A stretch of DNA of 64,000 nt from NCBI GenBank assembly GCA_006503535.1, contig QYRS01000007.1, positions 2,294,001 through 2,358,000 on the forward strand, read 5' to 3'. Under the pieces are notes generated by a model that saw nothing but the letters and a program-made list of their open reading frames with translations, did not search any database and was not told where the DNA came from. The stretch is from Arthrinium phaeospermum (taxonomy: Eukaryota > Ascomycota > Sordariomycetes > Amphisphaeriales > Apiosporaceae). How positions within the stretch are numbered: the stretch's first letter is position 1; each line of letters opens with the position of its first letter. The translations under genes were made by a program, and so were the position numbers. This document shows positions 1-10,432 of this stretch, in pieces.

Positions 1-2264
1 GTTTGTAGGCCGACTTTTCGTGTAATTTTGTTGAAGCCACGAGATATCCGTCAATTTCGTCAAGATGCCGTTGAACTAACGATCGCTCAGCTGATTTGTC
101 CTCAGATGCCAGCTGCACAGCATCAAGCCAGGTGAAGACGTGAAATAGTTCAGAGTCCGTCTCGGGCATAGCGCTGGTTGAACTACCTGATGCGCGAGTC
201 CCTTGCCTGGCTTTCTCTGACACATGAGACATTTCCGTCTCTAATGGTTGTAGAGAGCCAGGTGCTCTAGGAGACGGAGGGATGCTATCCGTGTATCAGA
301 ACAAATTTGACAAGCAAGGGTGCAGATCAAGGTCTTACCTGAATCGCAATGCTAATGTCAATGGGTTGTTCGAATGCTTGCATATATACAATATGCGGGG
401 CCAGTCTTCCTCTGTGACTCCCTTCTCACGATGAGAGAATCCAATAGGGCGTGGCCAAAAAGCGTGGAAATGCTTGATGAACCCCTGGCTTCAAGTTCAG
501 TGGGTAGACAACTGAGCTGGTTGCTAGAGAGAGCCAGAACTTACGAACCACGTTGAACAGTCTTCTAAAGAGAAGGACCACAGAACATTGTCATAATAAG
601 AGACGTAGAGCATCTTAGAGCGAGGGGGAGACTCGGTCGGTGGCTCGGGCGATATGGAGATGATGTTTTCCCGCAAGGTTGATGAGGGCATGCGACCACA
701 GGTGACGAGCAACGCTTGAGAACGCACATTTTCAGTCAGAGACTCCAAGGACAGAGAGAACGACAGAACCAGTAAAGTGATTGGTGCTTACACTTGTCCA
801 CAATGATGCACCATAACTGTGCAATGTGGTAGCATTTATCACCACTGGTCGGGTTGCTGCGGTAGTGAACCTGCTGCATTTCCCTGGCTGCTGTTGTGCG
901 AGTGTATTGGCTCTGTAGCAGAGTTTCGATGGGGAACAGCGTGTTCGACGTCGCAGATAATGGACCACCATAAGTCTCCAAGGAGAAATACGGCAGACAT
1001 ACCCAGGTCATGTACCTCTGGCCGGGGGTGTTCTCGGTACCTCGCGCCGCGGATTGAGAGTCATCCGTAGGTATGTTGACTCTGATAGACATAGGCTCCA
1101 TATGTCGAACAGTCTCTCCCTCGATTGTACGACGTGCTTTGACAGCTTCTCTCTTGATTTGGGTGAACAGCTTGGCCAGGGCGTAGAGCTCGGCGCTGCC
1201 GAGACCTGCGGCCCTCACCATCTCCGCTGACATTGCATCTAAGTCTAGAATGGGCTGTGACAGATGCATCCATCGAAACAAGGGATGATGCTGCTTCCTG
1301 GTGTCATGTATGGTTCTCAGCTTAGCCGAGTGTGTGCCTTCGATGAAGAAGTCGCCAGTGTAATCGGATGCAAACACATCTAGTGTCTTCAGCATGGTTG
1401 ATCTGGGCTGTGGGTCATCGACCCTGGCGTTCCTCATTTCAGCGTTATGGGCGTCAGCGGTTGCTATGTCGTTTAGCCCCCCACCAGTGTCTGTTTCACT
1501 CTCCGACGCTACTTCAGCAGGCGAAGCCCTGGTGGGTCTGAAGCTGAAGACCTTCCCTTCTACTCCGTCAACATCTTCGTAGTCGTCACTCCCCGTTGAA
1601 GAGGAATCCCAGTCTTCGGTGGAAGTCTCGGACCATGTGCTACTGCTTTCGTCACTGTTTTCATCAACGGAAGAGGAAATGACACTAACACTTCTAGTCC
1701 TTCTTCCTGATTTGGTCCGGTGTCGAGTACCATGACGAGCCTGGACATGACGTCGAGGGTGATCAGAAGGATGCCCGGGATACTGTGTTACCGGAGACGG
1801 ATATGCATTCATTGGATTCATCATGGGTGAAGGCGCGAATCGGTCTCCTTCACCACCGCCTGGTAGATAGACATATGGTTGCTGTGCCGGGTACTGTGCG
1901 TACGGGGACCATGGAATGGGGTAATGCGGAAGTGTTCCGTACGAAGTAGCTTCGCCCCAAACGCCATGGGTAGTACCCTGCTTACACGAGCGTCAAGATT
2001 TAGATCTCAACGGACCGCTTTTGATGATTGATAGTTAGAACTGACCGGTCTGATGTAACTGGACTCATCGGACATGTTGATTGCCCCCATATTGGGATAA
2101 GGCACATATCCCCCATTCGTGGTGAAATGGCGTGAACGGCTTGCTGTGTTTTGGCTTGGAGGGGAGTCCATGGTAGCAGCGCGTTGTGGAAGAGGGGGTG
2201 GAGGTGAGTCCTGGCTTCTCGGAGCCTCGTCATTGAATCGACGACTCATGTTGAACGAAGTCAA
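1..2264 (-). CDS. Conserved fungal protein, 3' end beyond left edge
   Basis: Start codon at 2264. Five exons are predicted: 2264-2046, 1977-792, 714-545, 484-339 and 284 to beyond position 1, giving about 668 residues so far. Each intron has a GT donor and AG acceptor and joins in frame. The N-terminus is Pro/Tyr-rich and followed by a Ser/Asp/Glu-rich acidic stretch and an Arg-rich patch, probably disordered. The conserved part has blocks such as MTWVCLPYFSLETY, LLQSQYTRTTAAREMQQ, CYHIAQLWCIIV, LLVTCGRMP and EEDWPRILYI. I recognise these from large fungal proteins of unknown function, some with a CorA-like C-terminal membrane domain, but that part would lie outside the window. The function is therefore unassigned. 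Confidence is high that it is a gene and low on its role. Confidence 0.75.
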
Positions 2265-2682
2265 TCACGGTTTTAGACAGATGTAAGGGAAGAGACTCGA
2301 GATAATATGATATGCAAAAGATCTTTCAATAAGTGCACTTGCTGTCAAAGGCCTTTGAGCAAGACAAAACGGCTGACAACCCCATCAAGATGTTGCTGCT
2401 CGCCCCAACTGCGGGGAAGGACATCCTGTCAACGTGTGTGCAGAATGGCTTGTTCTGTGGCTGAGAATTTGCAACACGGCGGCTGTAGCGAATTGCAGAT
2501 GCCGAAATGTTTAAGCAGGTAAGCACTACTGCGCTAGCGATGCATGACTGAGACAGTAGGGGTCGGGGAAAAGTTTTTTATCTGCTTCCATTGGCCAGAC
2601 CCTAATGTGGAAGCTGACCACATGCACGCACATTGCTGTTATCTGCCTTCTAGGTGTAGATACGTAAGGTTGACTTCTCTCT
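2265..2682. other. Intergenic, nothing recognised
   Basis: This lies between the start of the left-edge gene and the stop of the acyl-CoA dehydrogenase. It should hold the promoter of the former and the 3' UTR of the latter. No RNA gene, repeat or convincing frame is seen. Confidence 0.6.
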
Positions 2683-4194
2683 TTACAGCTTCATGCCATT
2701 TCCTCTCGCAACGTGCATACTCTGCCGTATACTAAGGTCCAACATAATCTCCTCTGAACCCCCCGGGATCGAGTACGCGCGCACGTCGCGATACAGCCGT
2801 TCGACCTTCGCGGCCCGGCCACCCCGGGTGTAACTCAGACCCCCAAAGATCTGGGACGCCTCCCGAGCGCAAAACTCGAACGTCAGGGTGCTCTGCACCT
2901 TCAAGCTGGCGATGGGGGCCGCGAGCTTGACCATGTAGTCCGCTTCGTTCATCTTCTGGCTCTGGTACACGAGGGTTTCGAGCCAGCTGTGTGACGCCTC
3001 GATCTGACGGATCATGTGCGCCAGCTTCGTACGTATCACCGGGTGGTCTATGAGACGCTTGCCAAAGGTCTCGCGTTGATGTGCGTACTTGATCGATTCC
3101 TCGTAGCAAACTCGGGCGTAGCGGACGCAGTGAATGGCGATTCCTATTCGTTCGTGGTTGAAGTTGCTCATGATCACTGGCAACGCGTGAGCACGAGAAC
3201 ACTTGACAGAGCGCGGGGGCGGTACTTACTTTTAAACCCGTCTCCCTCCTTGCCCAAGAGATTGCCCACCGGCACCTTCACATCCTCGAATGTGACATAT
3301 GTAGTTCCACTTGACCACACCCCCTGACAGTCGATTCGTCGAGTGCCAACACCAGCCAATTCTCTCTCTACCACTAGGAGGGAGATCCCCTTGATTCCCG
3401 GGCCACCTGTCCGAACAGCAACGGTGAAATAATCAGCCCAGATTCCATTCGTGATCCACTTCTTCGCTCCATTGACTATGTAGTGGTGGCCATCCTCGGA
3501 TAATCTGGCTTCGCATCGCAAGTTGGCGACATCGCTTCCCACATCTGGCTCTGTAATCGCGAGGCAGATTCGCTTCTCGCCCGCGAGCAGCTGGGGGAGG
3601 ACTCGTTCTTTGAGTGCTTGAGAGCCGAAGCGGATAACTGGTGGACAGCCGATTCCGTAGCCGCCCATCATATTCCACACGAAACCCCCTGAACCGGTCC
3701 GGCAAAGCTCATCGGCGACAATCATCTCGTGGAATGCGTCCCACTTCTCTGGGGGGACTGCTTTGACGAAATGATTGGTGTACTCTCTCGGGTACTTTAC
3801 ACCTAGTATCCCTAAGACCCGTTGTACTTAGTGACGTTCTGTAAGAGGTGGTTATGACCTACCAGCAAGATATCCGCGGCGTCCGGCTTCCAGGTATACC
3901 TCCTGGGGGACTTCCTTCTTCTCCTCCCATTCCGTCACAAAGGGCTCGATTGCTTCATCAACCCAGCTGCGAATCTCAGCACGCAGTGCAGCATGTGTCT
4001 CGTTGTAGTATGGGGAATGATACTGTGGGTATAATGAGACATCAGTTAGGTTATTCCAAGTATGACCCTTATGGTGATTTGTAACTCACATTCTGGCACC
4101 AGCTGGGGTCGGCGAAGGGGATTTGTGAACCGAAAGTCTCAACTTTATTGACCACGTCCCCAGAACGTGCATCTTGAGGACGGCGTTCAGTCAT
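2683..4194 (-). CDS. Acyl-CoA dehydrogenase family protein
   Basis: Predicted flavoprotein that introduces an alpha-beta double bond into acyl-CoA thioesters. Four exons are inferred: 4194-4090, 4022-3863, 3811-3230 and 3176-2683, with introns of 67, 51 and 53 nt, giving 446 residues, a normal family length. Seen in order: an alpha-helical N-domain, the FAD/substrate motif LAITEPDVGSD, then NGAKKWITNG, FEDVKVP, HERIGIA and a helical C-domain with RETFGKRLIDHPV and QIFGGLSYTRGG. It ends near AYSIPGGSEEIMLDL, where the catalytic glutamate of many family members sits. The C-terminus (MKL) is not a canonical peroxisomal signal, and no clear mitochondrial presequence is seen. It is divergent from the hydroxylase at 4785, which hints at shared regulation. 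Substrate chain length cannot be read from the sequence. Confidence 0.92.
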
Positions 4195-4784
4195 GGCGGC
4201 AGTTCGGTTATTTTGGCATTTTCTGGGGATGGGCATGGGCATACTCTCCTGGAAGTTCGCGGAATGGTGTCAGCTTTATCTTGAGAAGCGATGCCCTCGA
4301 CAGATCATTGCCGGCTGGTTAAGAAAGACTGCGCAATCCCGAGTCGGCTGTGGAGCAGGTTTTTCTTACGCCAAGGAGAGCTGAACATGACTCATTATGG
4401 GCTCGCCGAACTTGCCGCCCTCCATCAGGGGAGTTATTGGCCACTTGGACTTGTAGCGTCCACGCGGACAGCCACATTTGCATGGCATATACTTCCTTTT
4501 TCCAATTTCAAACCGTATTACCAAGCCATACGCCGTATACCAGTCATATCACCTTGATTGAGGGTGGATTCGGCCCAATCAACATTATGGTCAACCCTTG
4601 GCCTGTCAGACGAACTGTAGTAGACCCTAAGGCATTGGTGCGGGTTTCGTAGTTTCATTTCTACATAAAGGGTAGGGCTGGCGCAGGATGTGTTGCTGGG
4701 AGAATGGAACGTTTACGAACGAGTAATACGACATAGAAAGCTTTCCTGTTGTGTCTATTTCTCCAAATTGACCAACTACGTAGC
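4195..4784. promoter_or_regulatory. Shared divergent promoter region
   Basis: These 590 bp separate the start codons of the acyl-CoA dehydrogenase (minus) and the membrane hydroxylase (plus), so both promoters must lie here. No specific operator was identified. Small frames inside show no family resemblance. Confidence 0.5.
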
Positions 4785-5879
4785 ATGGCACCAATCATCG
4801 GAAAAGACTCCATGCGGGCATCTTGGTCGTCCGCGAAAAGAGAGAAATGGGGCTTACAGCATTGGACCATTCACCTCCTCCGAATCCAGCCTATTCCACC
4901 GCACGAGGGTGTCCCGGTACACACACTGACCGATAAGATACCCCATATTTCCCACTTGTCTGTCCACCGTTGGGTGCTATTCTACTCAGCCCTTCCTCTC
5001 CTTGTACACCAGCTATGGCTATGCTGCAGCGGGCACGAGACGCTGGGGAAATTGGGAGCCTTAGGACTCTACTCTGTCTTCTTTCACATTTTCGTTCTGC
5101 GGGAGATGCAGATCATCCGGCGACTAGGGACGCTGTACGGCTTTTTAGACGGCACACATGCCCGCGACGGGGTCCCTGACGTCGGCGTGACCAAGGTGTT
5201 CACAGCACTCACCAAAACAGCACTCTGCCGTATCGGCATAGCCGTTTGGTTCACCTACGATCCGGATCAGACCCCGGCACGCGTCCTGTTCTCATCTCAC
5301 AATGGGGCCTGGTGGTGGCTCATGCTCCCTCTCAAAAGCGGCCTCTACGGCCTCGTGCTAGACTTCTGGTTCTACTGGTATCACCGCGCCATGCACGAGG
5401 TCGGCTTCCTGTGGAAGTACCACCGGACGCACCACCTCACGAAACGGCCCAACGCCCTGCTGACCGCGTACGCGGACGAGGAGCAAGAGCTCCTCGACCT
5501 GGCCGGGATCCCGCTGGTCGCCTACCTCAGCCTCCGGTACCTCCTCGTCCCCCTCGCCGGCGGCGGCTGCGCGCCCGACTTCTACCAGCTGTGGCTGGCG
5601 CACACGTGCGCGGCCTTCACCGAGACCTTTGGCCACGGCGGGGTCCGGGTCCACGTGACGTCGCCGACGACGCTGGGCTGGCTGCTGCGGCGGTGCGACG
5701 CCGAGATCACGGGCGAGGACCACGACCTGCACCATCGCGCCGGGTGGAGGGAGAGGGGCTTCAACTACGGGAAGCAGACCATGCTCTGGGACCGGCTGTT
5801 CGGCACGCGGGGCGATCGGATCGAGACCGCCGAGGGGAACGTGGATTACGGCGACCAAGGGCGTTTCCCAATCATTTGA
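4785..5879 (+). CDS. Fatty acid hydroxylase superfamily membrane enzyme
   Basis: Single-exon, 364 residues from the ATG at 4785. I prefer this over the in-frame ATG 36 nt upstream because the protein then begins MAPIIGKDS. It carries the histidine clusters of the integral-membrane di-iron hydroxylase/sterol desaturase superfamily: HRAMHE (His about 200 and 204), HRTHH (213, 216, 217) and HDLHH (313, 316, 317), plus single histidines near 273 and 284. Hydrophobic segments surround them, consistent with an ER-membrane enzyme using O2 and two irons. The substrate (sterol, sphingolipid or alkyl lipid) is unknown. GC content rises sharply in the second half, which is why long open frames appear on the other frames there. 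It is divergent to an acyl-CoA dehydrogenase. Confidence 0.88.
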   Translation: MAPIIGKDSMRASWSSAKREKWGLQHWTIHLLRIQPIPPHEGVPVHTLTDKIPHISHLSVHRWVLFYSALPLLVHQLWLCCSGHETLGKLGALGLYSVFFHIFVLREMQIIRRLGTLYGFLDGTHARDGVPDVGVTKVFTALTKTALCRIGIAVWFTYDPDQTPARVLFSSHNGAWWWLMLPLKSGLYGLVLDFWFYWYHRAMHEVGFLWKYHRTHHLTKRPNALLTAYADEEQELLDLAGIPLVAYLSLRYLLVPLAGGGCAPDFYQLWLAHTCAAFTETFGHGGVRVHVTSPTTLGWLLRRCDAEITGEDHDLHHRAGWRERGFNYGKQTMLWDRLFGTRGDRIETAEGNVDYGDQGRFPII

Positions 5880-7331
5880 TCTCCGCAAAAAGGGGCTAGA
5901 TAGACGGAGTGTACTTGTTGATCGGGCAAGCCAATCACGCCATGATATTAAGCGTCGGATAACGCGCAAAGAATTGCAAATACTTTAAGCGGCTCGCGCG
6001 CTTGATATCCCCTTACCCGATGACGTCCTGGCATTGGTTGCTAAGCGAGGTGTAAGCGAGCCTGACAGGGGTGTGTGAGTGGACACTAGCAACTAGAGCC
6101 CCAATGGCAATGGTCGTACATACCGACTCCTCTTCCCGGCAGCAATAGTCAGGTCGGAACCATGCAAAGAAGGTTCCGATGTGAGTGGAGAACAACAAGG
6201 CGATTATAGACGGTAATTAATAAACCAAACCGGTCAGAAGTGGGGTACCGGGACGGCGAAGGAGAGGGGGCGTGGGGGTGCCATCGACCGACTTCATCCG
6301 TCCGCCCTTGGTCCAGTACTTGGTCCAGTACTTGGTCCCAACAATCTCGACACGTAGGAGGTTTCCCCTAGGTTAAACACCTTCCTAGATTTGATGCCAG
6401 CCGATCGACTGTCGCACACGCCAAACATTGCCGCCGCTTGCTTTCTTGTGAGACTTCATTACCGTCATACATGGATCGTCAATCCCTTGCCTCAAAGTCC
6501 TACCCCAAGACCGTAGATCTCGGCGCAACGGGGCAACAATCATCACAGAAAAGAGGACCCAGCCCGTCTCGGTTCCGATCCTGCTACTGCCGTGCTACCC
6601 ACGGCAGCGAAAACTGGTTTTGCAGATCGATCCGGTTAGAGGACCAGGCTGAGGTTACACAGCAGATGGTGAGACGGGCCACCTCGGACGATTCAGCGCC
6701 GAGAACATGTTATGTTTCCCCTACTTAGGCTGAGGGTATTAATTGCCCGGGTACTGTGCGGCATAATTGGACGAGAGACCGGTTTGTTGGGATGCTGGCA
6801 TGCGTCGACCAGTCAATTACTTACCTCGGTAGCGCCCTGAGGGCATCCTGCCATGTAACTGGGCGGACGTACTCCGACCAGGCAGGCAGGCGGCTGTGTA
6901 CATGCCTGTTGTACACTTTCGGAGCGCCAAGCCAGCAAGTTTCTTATCTTCCCCACGGGCGAGGTGTGGAGTCCATCACGACATTACGGCTGACTGCATG
7001 GCTTCTGAAAGTTGGTGTTGTTTTCCCACAAATGAATTGACCATTGGCGACGCCGGAAGCCAGGATACCTCTGAGCCCCTTGTCACTGAGTGGATAGAAA
7101 TAGCAAAAGGGGCGCGCGGCTTGCTTCCTTAGTCTCGACTATGTCGTCACAGAAGAACGGCAGCTTCCATGTGAAAAGGGATCAAGATTCGTATAAGTAT
7201 CCGCGAAATTCGCGCGTCAAGTCAATTGAAATACAGGACGCACCCGCATTCCAGCACCATTCTCTCGATTCCTGCACAGCTTGAAAATATCAAACCCCTA
7301 GCAACTTGCACCCCAGATCCCATTTATCAAC
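5880..7331. other. Intergenic, short direct repeats only
   Basis: About 1.45 kb without a supportable gene. It contains a small direct repeat of a 12-bp unit at 6308-6338. Several 60-96 codon frames exist but have no recognisable domains or splice partners. Confidence 0.5.
6308..6338. repeat. 12-bp unit, 2.6 tandem copies
   Basis: The unit TTGGTCCAGTAC occurs at 6308-6319 and 6320-6331 and is followed by a partial copy TTGGTCC. It lies about 1 kb upstream of the methyltransferase start. It could be a small regulatory repeat or chance slippage. Confidence 0.6.
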
Positions 7332-8051
7332 ATGTCGACACGCACAGGAGAAGGTTCCCATCTCGCGCAGGCCCGCGCCACCCACAACGGCACGGACAAC
7401 AAGGCCCTCTACAAGGAATGGGCGGCGAGCTACAATGCCGACCTGCCCGCCGACGTCTACATCGCGCCCACCCTGACCGCCAAGGCGGCGCTGAACTTTG
7501 ACTCCAGCGCCACCGGATCGATCCTGGACGCTGGGTGTGGGACGGGTCTGGTGGCCGAAGTGCTGGCCCGTGGCGGCGCCAAGTCCATTGATGGCCTGGA
7601 TTTGTCCCCCGCGATGTTGACGGAGGCGGGCAAGACGGGCGTCTACCAGAAGCTGTTCCTGGGCGACCTGACACGGCCGGTCGACATTGCCGACGATCGT
7701 TATGACATCGTGACGTGCGCGGGCACCTTCACCCATGGACACGTCGGGCCCTCCCCGGCGTTGCGGGAGTTCATCCGGATCGTGAAGACGGATGGCGGCG
7801 TCGTCATCGCCACCATCATAGACTCCATCTGGGAGTCCGGTGGCTTCAAGACGGAGATCGAGACGATGGAGGCCGAGGGCCTGGTCAAGGTCGTCAGTGC
7901 CGACATCATTGACTATGTGCAGGCTCGTGGTGACCATGCCGTTTTGATCGTCTTGGAGAAACTGAGTCCGGCCGGCCGAGGGGACCACAAGATGCAGTCG
8001 AGTCCTGCTGTGCTTCCCACAGGCCAGCCTTTACTGCGGGTAAGGGCTTGA
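7332..8051 (+). CDS. Class I SAM-dependent methyltransferase
   Basis: Single-exon frame of 239 residues. The Rossmann-fold motif I is clear: LDAGCGTGL at about residues 65-73. The acidic ribose-binding residue region follows in GLDLSPAML near residue 88-95, then a motif with DRYDIVTCAGTFTHGHVG and a later hydrophobic strand in VVIATIIDS. The layout resembles the Williams-Beuren-region 27 type (WBSCR27/METTL27-like) small-molecule methyltransferases. The acceptor substrate is unknown. The N-terminus has no targeting signal, so a cytosolic enzyme is likely. It stands alone on the plus strand between long intergenic stretches. Confidence 0.88.
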   Translation: MSTRTGEGSHLAQARATHNGTDNKALYKEWAASYNADLPADVYIAPTLTAKAALNFDSSATGSILDAGCGTGLVAEVLARGGAKSIDGLDLSPAMLTEAGKTGVYQKLFLGDLTRPVDIADDRYDIVTCAGTFTHGHVGPSPALREFIRIVKTDGGVVIATIIDSIWESGGFKTEIETMEAEGLVKVVSADIIDYVQARGDHAVLIVLEKLSPAGRGDHKMQSSPAVLPTGQPLLRVRA

Positions 8052-9061
8052 GGAATCTTGACGAATCTTTCGAACGACGTGATATGGATCAATATCTCGC
8101 TGCTTCCGACCATGGTATCTCATTCTGCGAGGCTGCATCTCGAGAGGGACAGTAGCTGGCTGTGTCTTGAGTCAAGACATTGGGTTAATAGGTCGGATCC
8201 CGGGCAGTGCCCGGCATATTTCACTACCGTGGCTTTGGGTGAAAATTGTGAATCGTCGTTGCACTGGTGATTACGATGATGATGATGATGATCACAGTGA
8301 AAGCCTACTAGAACCTAACTTCTGTCACTACCGATAATATATCTACCTGGTTCTACGGCTAAAATGAACCTTGCTGCAACCTAACCACCACAACGTGCCG
8401 AACACAGGCAAACTCATACTGCAAGGATCAAAGGATGCCCGCAGGGAAACCCTCGGAAAAACATCCGGTGACAATATAAGGCATAACACTAACTTCAGAC
8501 AGCGATCGAGCGGTCGTCTATAAGCATATTGTTAGTCCACAGGAGCGAGATGATGTATGGCAACATGGTCTTCACTCTCGACATCCATATATGGTAGACG
8601 GATAATGGGGAGGGTAGCATGTGCAATAAACAGATAAAGATTGTCATTCTTTCTGCATTATTCTCCAAAACGGGACAAACAGAGTGGATCAGAAGCAGTC
8701 TTTGGTGAAAGTCTTGAGTAGTAACACTGTTCCCGAGGTTCTCTGACATAGTTAACGTCAGTGGTCACTGTCACTCGCTGGCAATCGCCACCATATAGAT
8801 AACGAGGGGACCTGCCAACATTCGGCTCCAAGACTTTCAGCTGCCACAAGCCACCGTATGACGACCCATTATGAAGGGCTTCCGCTTATAACACTGGCTG
8901 TATTCAAAGAGGCACTGCATAGTTGGCTGAAGCAGGGTTGAGTTCAAGCTTATACGGGATATGCCTCATCGTCGCCAACCCATCCAAGTCTGCGGCTTCA
9001 GGTCCTATTTGAACCATGAGAAGTCCAAGAATGTACGTACAAACAAGTACATACACACAAA
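8052..9061. other. Intergenic with a GAT microsatellite
   Basis: No gene seen. A short (GAT) run of about six copies lies around 8274-8292. The rest is the upstream flank of the tRNA gene. Confidence 0.5.
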
Positions 9062-9166
9062 GGCAAGATGGCCGAGCGGTCTAAGGCGCTACGTTCAGGA
9101 AATTCATCCGAATTCACGAGCATCGTAGTCAGGAAACTGGCGTGGGTTCGAATCCCACTCTTGTCA
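9062..9166 (+). tRNA. tRNA-Leu (anticodon CAG) with intron
   Basis: The acceptor stem GGCAAGA pairs with TCTTGTC (one G-T pair), with discriminator A at 9166. The D arm is GCCGAGCGGTCTAAGGC. The anticodon stem CTACG/CGTAG encloses the loop TTCAGG plus T, so the anticodon is CAG at 9096-9098. A 23-nt intron (9100-9122) sits one base after the anticodon, the canonical eukaryotic position. The variable arm is long (CAG-GAAA-CTG stem-loop), as expected for a type II leucine tRNA. The T arm is GTGGG-TTCGAAT-CCCAC. A T-run at about 9173-9176 can serve as RNA polymerase III terminator. An opposite-strand frame across it (8998-9222) is an artefact. Confidence 0.95.
9100..9122 (+). other. tRNA intron
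   Basis: Predicted 23-nt intron between anticodon-loop positions 37 and 38. Removing it restores a 7-nt loop and the five-pair anticodon stem. Border ambiguity of one or two bases is possible. Confidence 0.8.
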
Positions 9167-9287
9167 CTTATACTTTTGCCGTTGATTTTCTCAGCGGTTC
9201 TTTTTACCAAATCTGTTTTCACGATAAGACATTGATAAGGTTGTACTGTTGAATGGATATTGAAGTTGATTTAGTAGTGTACGAGGC

Positions 9288-9329
9288 ACCCCTATTCAAC
9301 TTGGGGCGCATGGACGTCCAAATAGGGGT
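9288..9329. repeat. Inverted repeat, 9-bp arms
   Basis: Arms ACCCCTATT (9288-9296) and AATAGGGGT (9321-9329) are perfect complements around a 24-nt spacer that itself contains a TTGG/CCAA pair. It lies between the tRNA and the 3' end of the membrane-protein gene on the other strand, so it might form a transcript-end hairpin. Function unknown. Confidence 0.55.
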
Positions 9330-9467
9330 ATGTTGTACAGCAATTGATTTCGACCAAACCGTTCCCCTCAGAAAGTCTTCCACCCTGACGGTCGGAATGC
9401 TAGATGAGAACGAAATATGTATTTATATGTTACGAAATGTAAAGGGGACATTCAAAGCAGATGCAAT

Positions 9468-10432
9468 CTAGACAGATGCCTGCGGCCTAGTTTGCCCTGC
9501 GTGGTTCTCCTGCGACCCTTGATGCGACCCAATCATGGCGTACCCGCGAAGCCGCTCTCGCATATTCTTTTTGTTCCTCATCTCTTTAGGCGGCGTCTGC
9601 ACCTTGAATACCGCCCCGATGCACAAATAGATGATAACCAATTCCGGCAGGAACGTCATGATGAGGTACGGTGTCGGGTTTCCCTTGACGGCGTTCCACG
9701 TCCGGTCGCCCGTAATCTGGTAGACGAGCGAGTACGCCGTCCGGACCGCCAAGAGAGGGAGGCACACGCCAGCGCATTGAAGCATCAGCCTCTCGTCCCG
9801 GGGAAAGGTGCTTCGCACGCGCCAGAACTGCCAGAACGTGAAGACCACGATCAGGTAGAGCCCGGTGAAGAGGCCGAAGCTGGCCTGGGTGTACTTTGTC
9901 GGGTCGAGAGAGTCGGTCTTGGACGCGGAGGCGAAACCGCCGATGGCGAGGCCGATGTCTGCCCAGGTGATGACTTGGGGATACCAGAACCAGCGCGCAT
10001 GGACTGTGGGCACAGTGTTGTTCCTGGTTACACATTGGCGTTAGTTGAATTACATAGGGTAAGGAGGCCATTCGCGAAGGTATGATGCAGCTTATAGCCT
10101 TCGCCCAATAGAGACCATGTTGAAAAGCATTCTTCCAGGAGGGATACTTACGCTCGAGCCATGAATTCCAACAGCAGAAACACGATCAGAACCATGCCCA
10201 GAGATTCGCAAACGAACACACCGGCCCAGACGCTAGATGCATCGTTGGTGATGGTGCCCAGCATGCACCCGGCGCCGACGACCCGGAAGATGGAGAAGAC
10301 GCCGATGCTGAACCAGCCGTTTCGCCGGCCCAGCCTGAAGTAAACGCTGACACACAGCGCTACGAAGAACAAGACAAGCTGAACAGCGGCGATGCCGTGC
10401 CGGTAGCCAAATACGCCGTCTCCGCCAGACAT
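9468..10432 (-). CDS. Multi-pass membrane protein, DUF7702-like
   Basis: Two exons, 10432-10152 and 10023-9468, joined across a 128-nt intron with GTAAGT donor and AACCAG acceptor, give 278 residues. About seven hydrophobic segments are visible, for example AAVQLVLFFVALCVSVYF, GVFVCESLGMVLIVFLLLEF, FGLFTGLYLIVVFTF and PELVIIYLCIGAVF. The N-terminal block GYRHGIAAVQ plus RRNGWFSIGVFSIFRVVGA resembles the fungal integral membrane family DUF7702. The C-terminal tail is basic and polar, probably cytoplasmic. No enzymatic motif is seen. The topology is GPCR-like, but I would not call it a receptor. Family assignment is from memory of the pattern and is moderate. Confidence 0.75.

Noticed and set aside
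5246..5969. Pro/Arg/Ala-rich plus frame of 217 codons and minus frame of 203 codons
   Set aside because: Both overlap the high-GC half of the hydroxylase gene; the histidine motifs prove the hydroxylase frame.
8998..9222. 74-codon minus-strand frame
   Set aside because: It runs across the tRNA-Leu gene; translated antisense tRNA is a common false protein.
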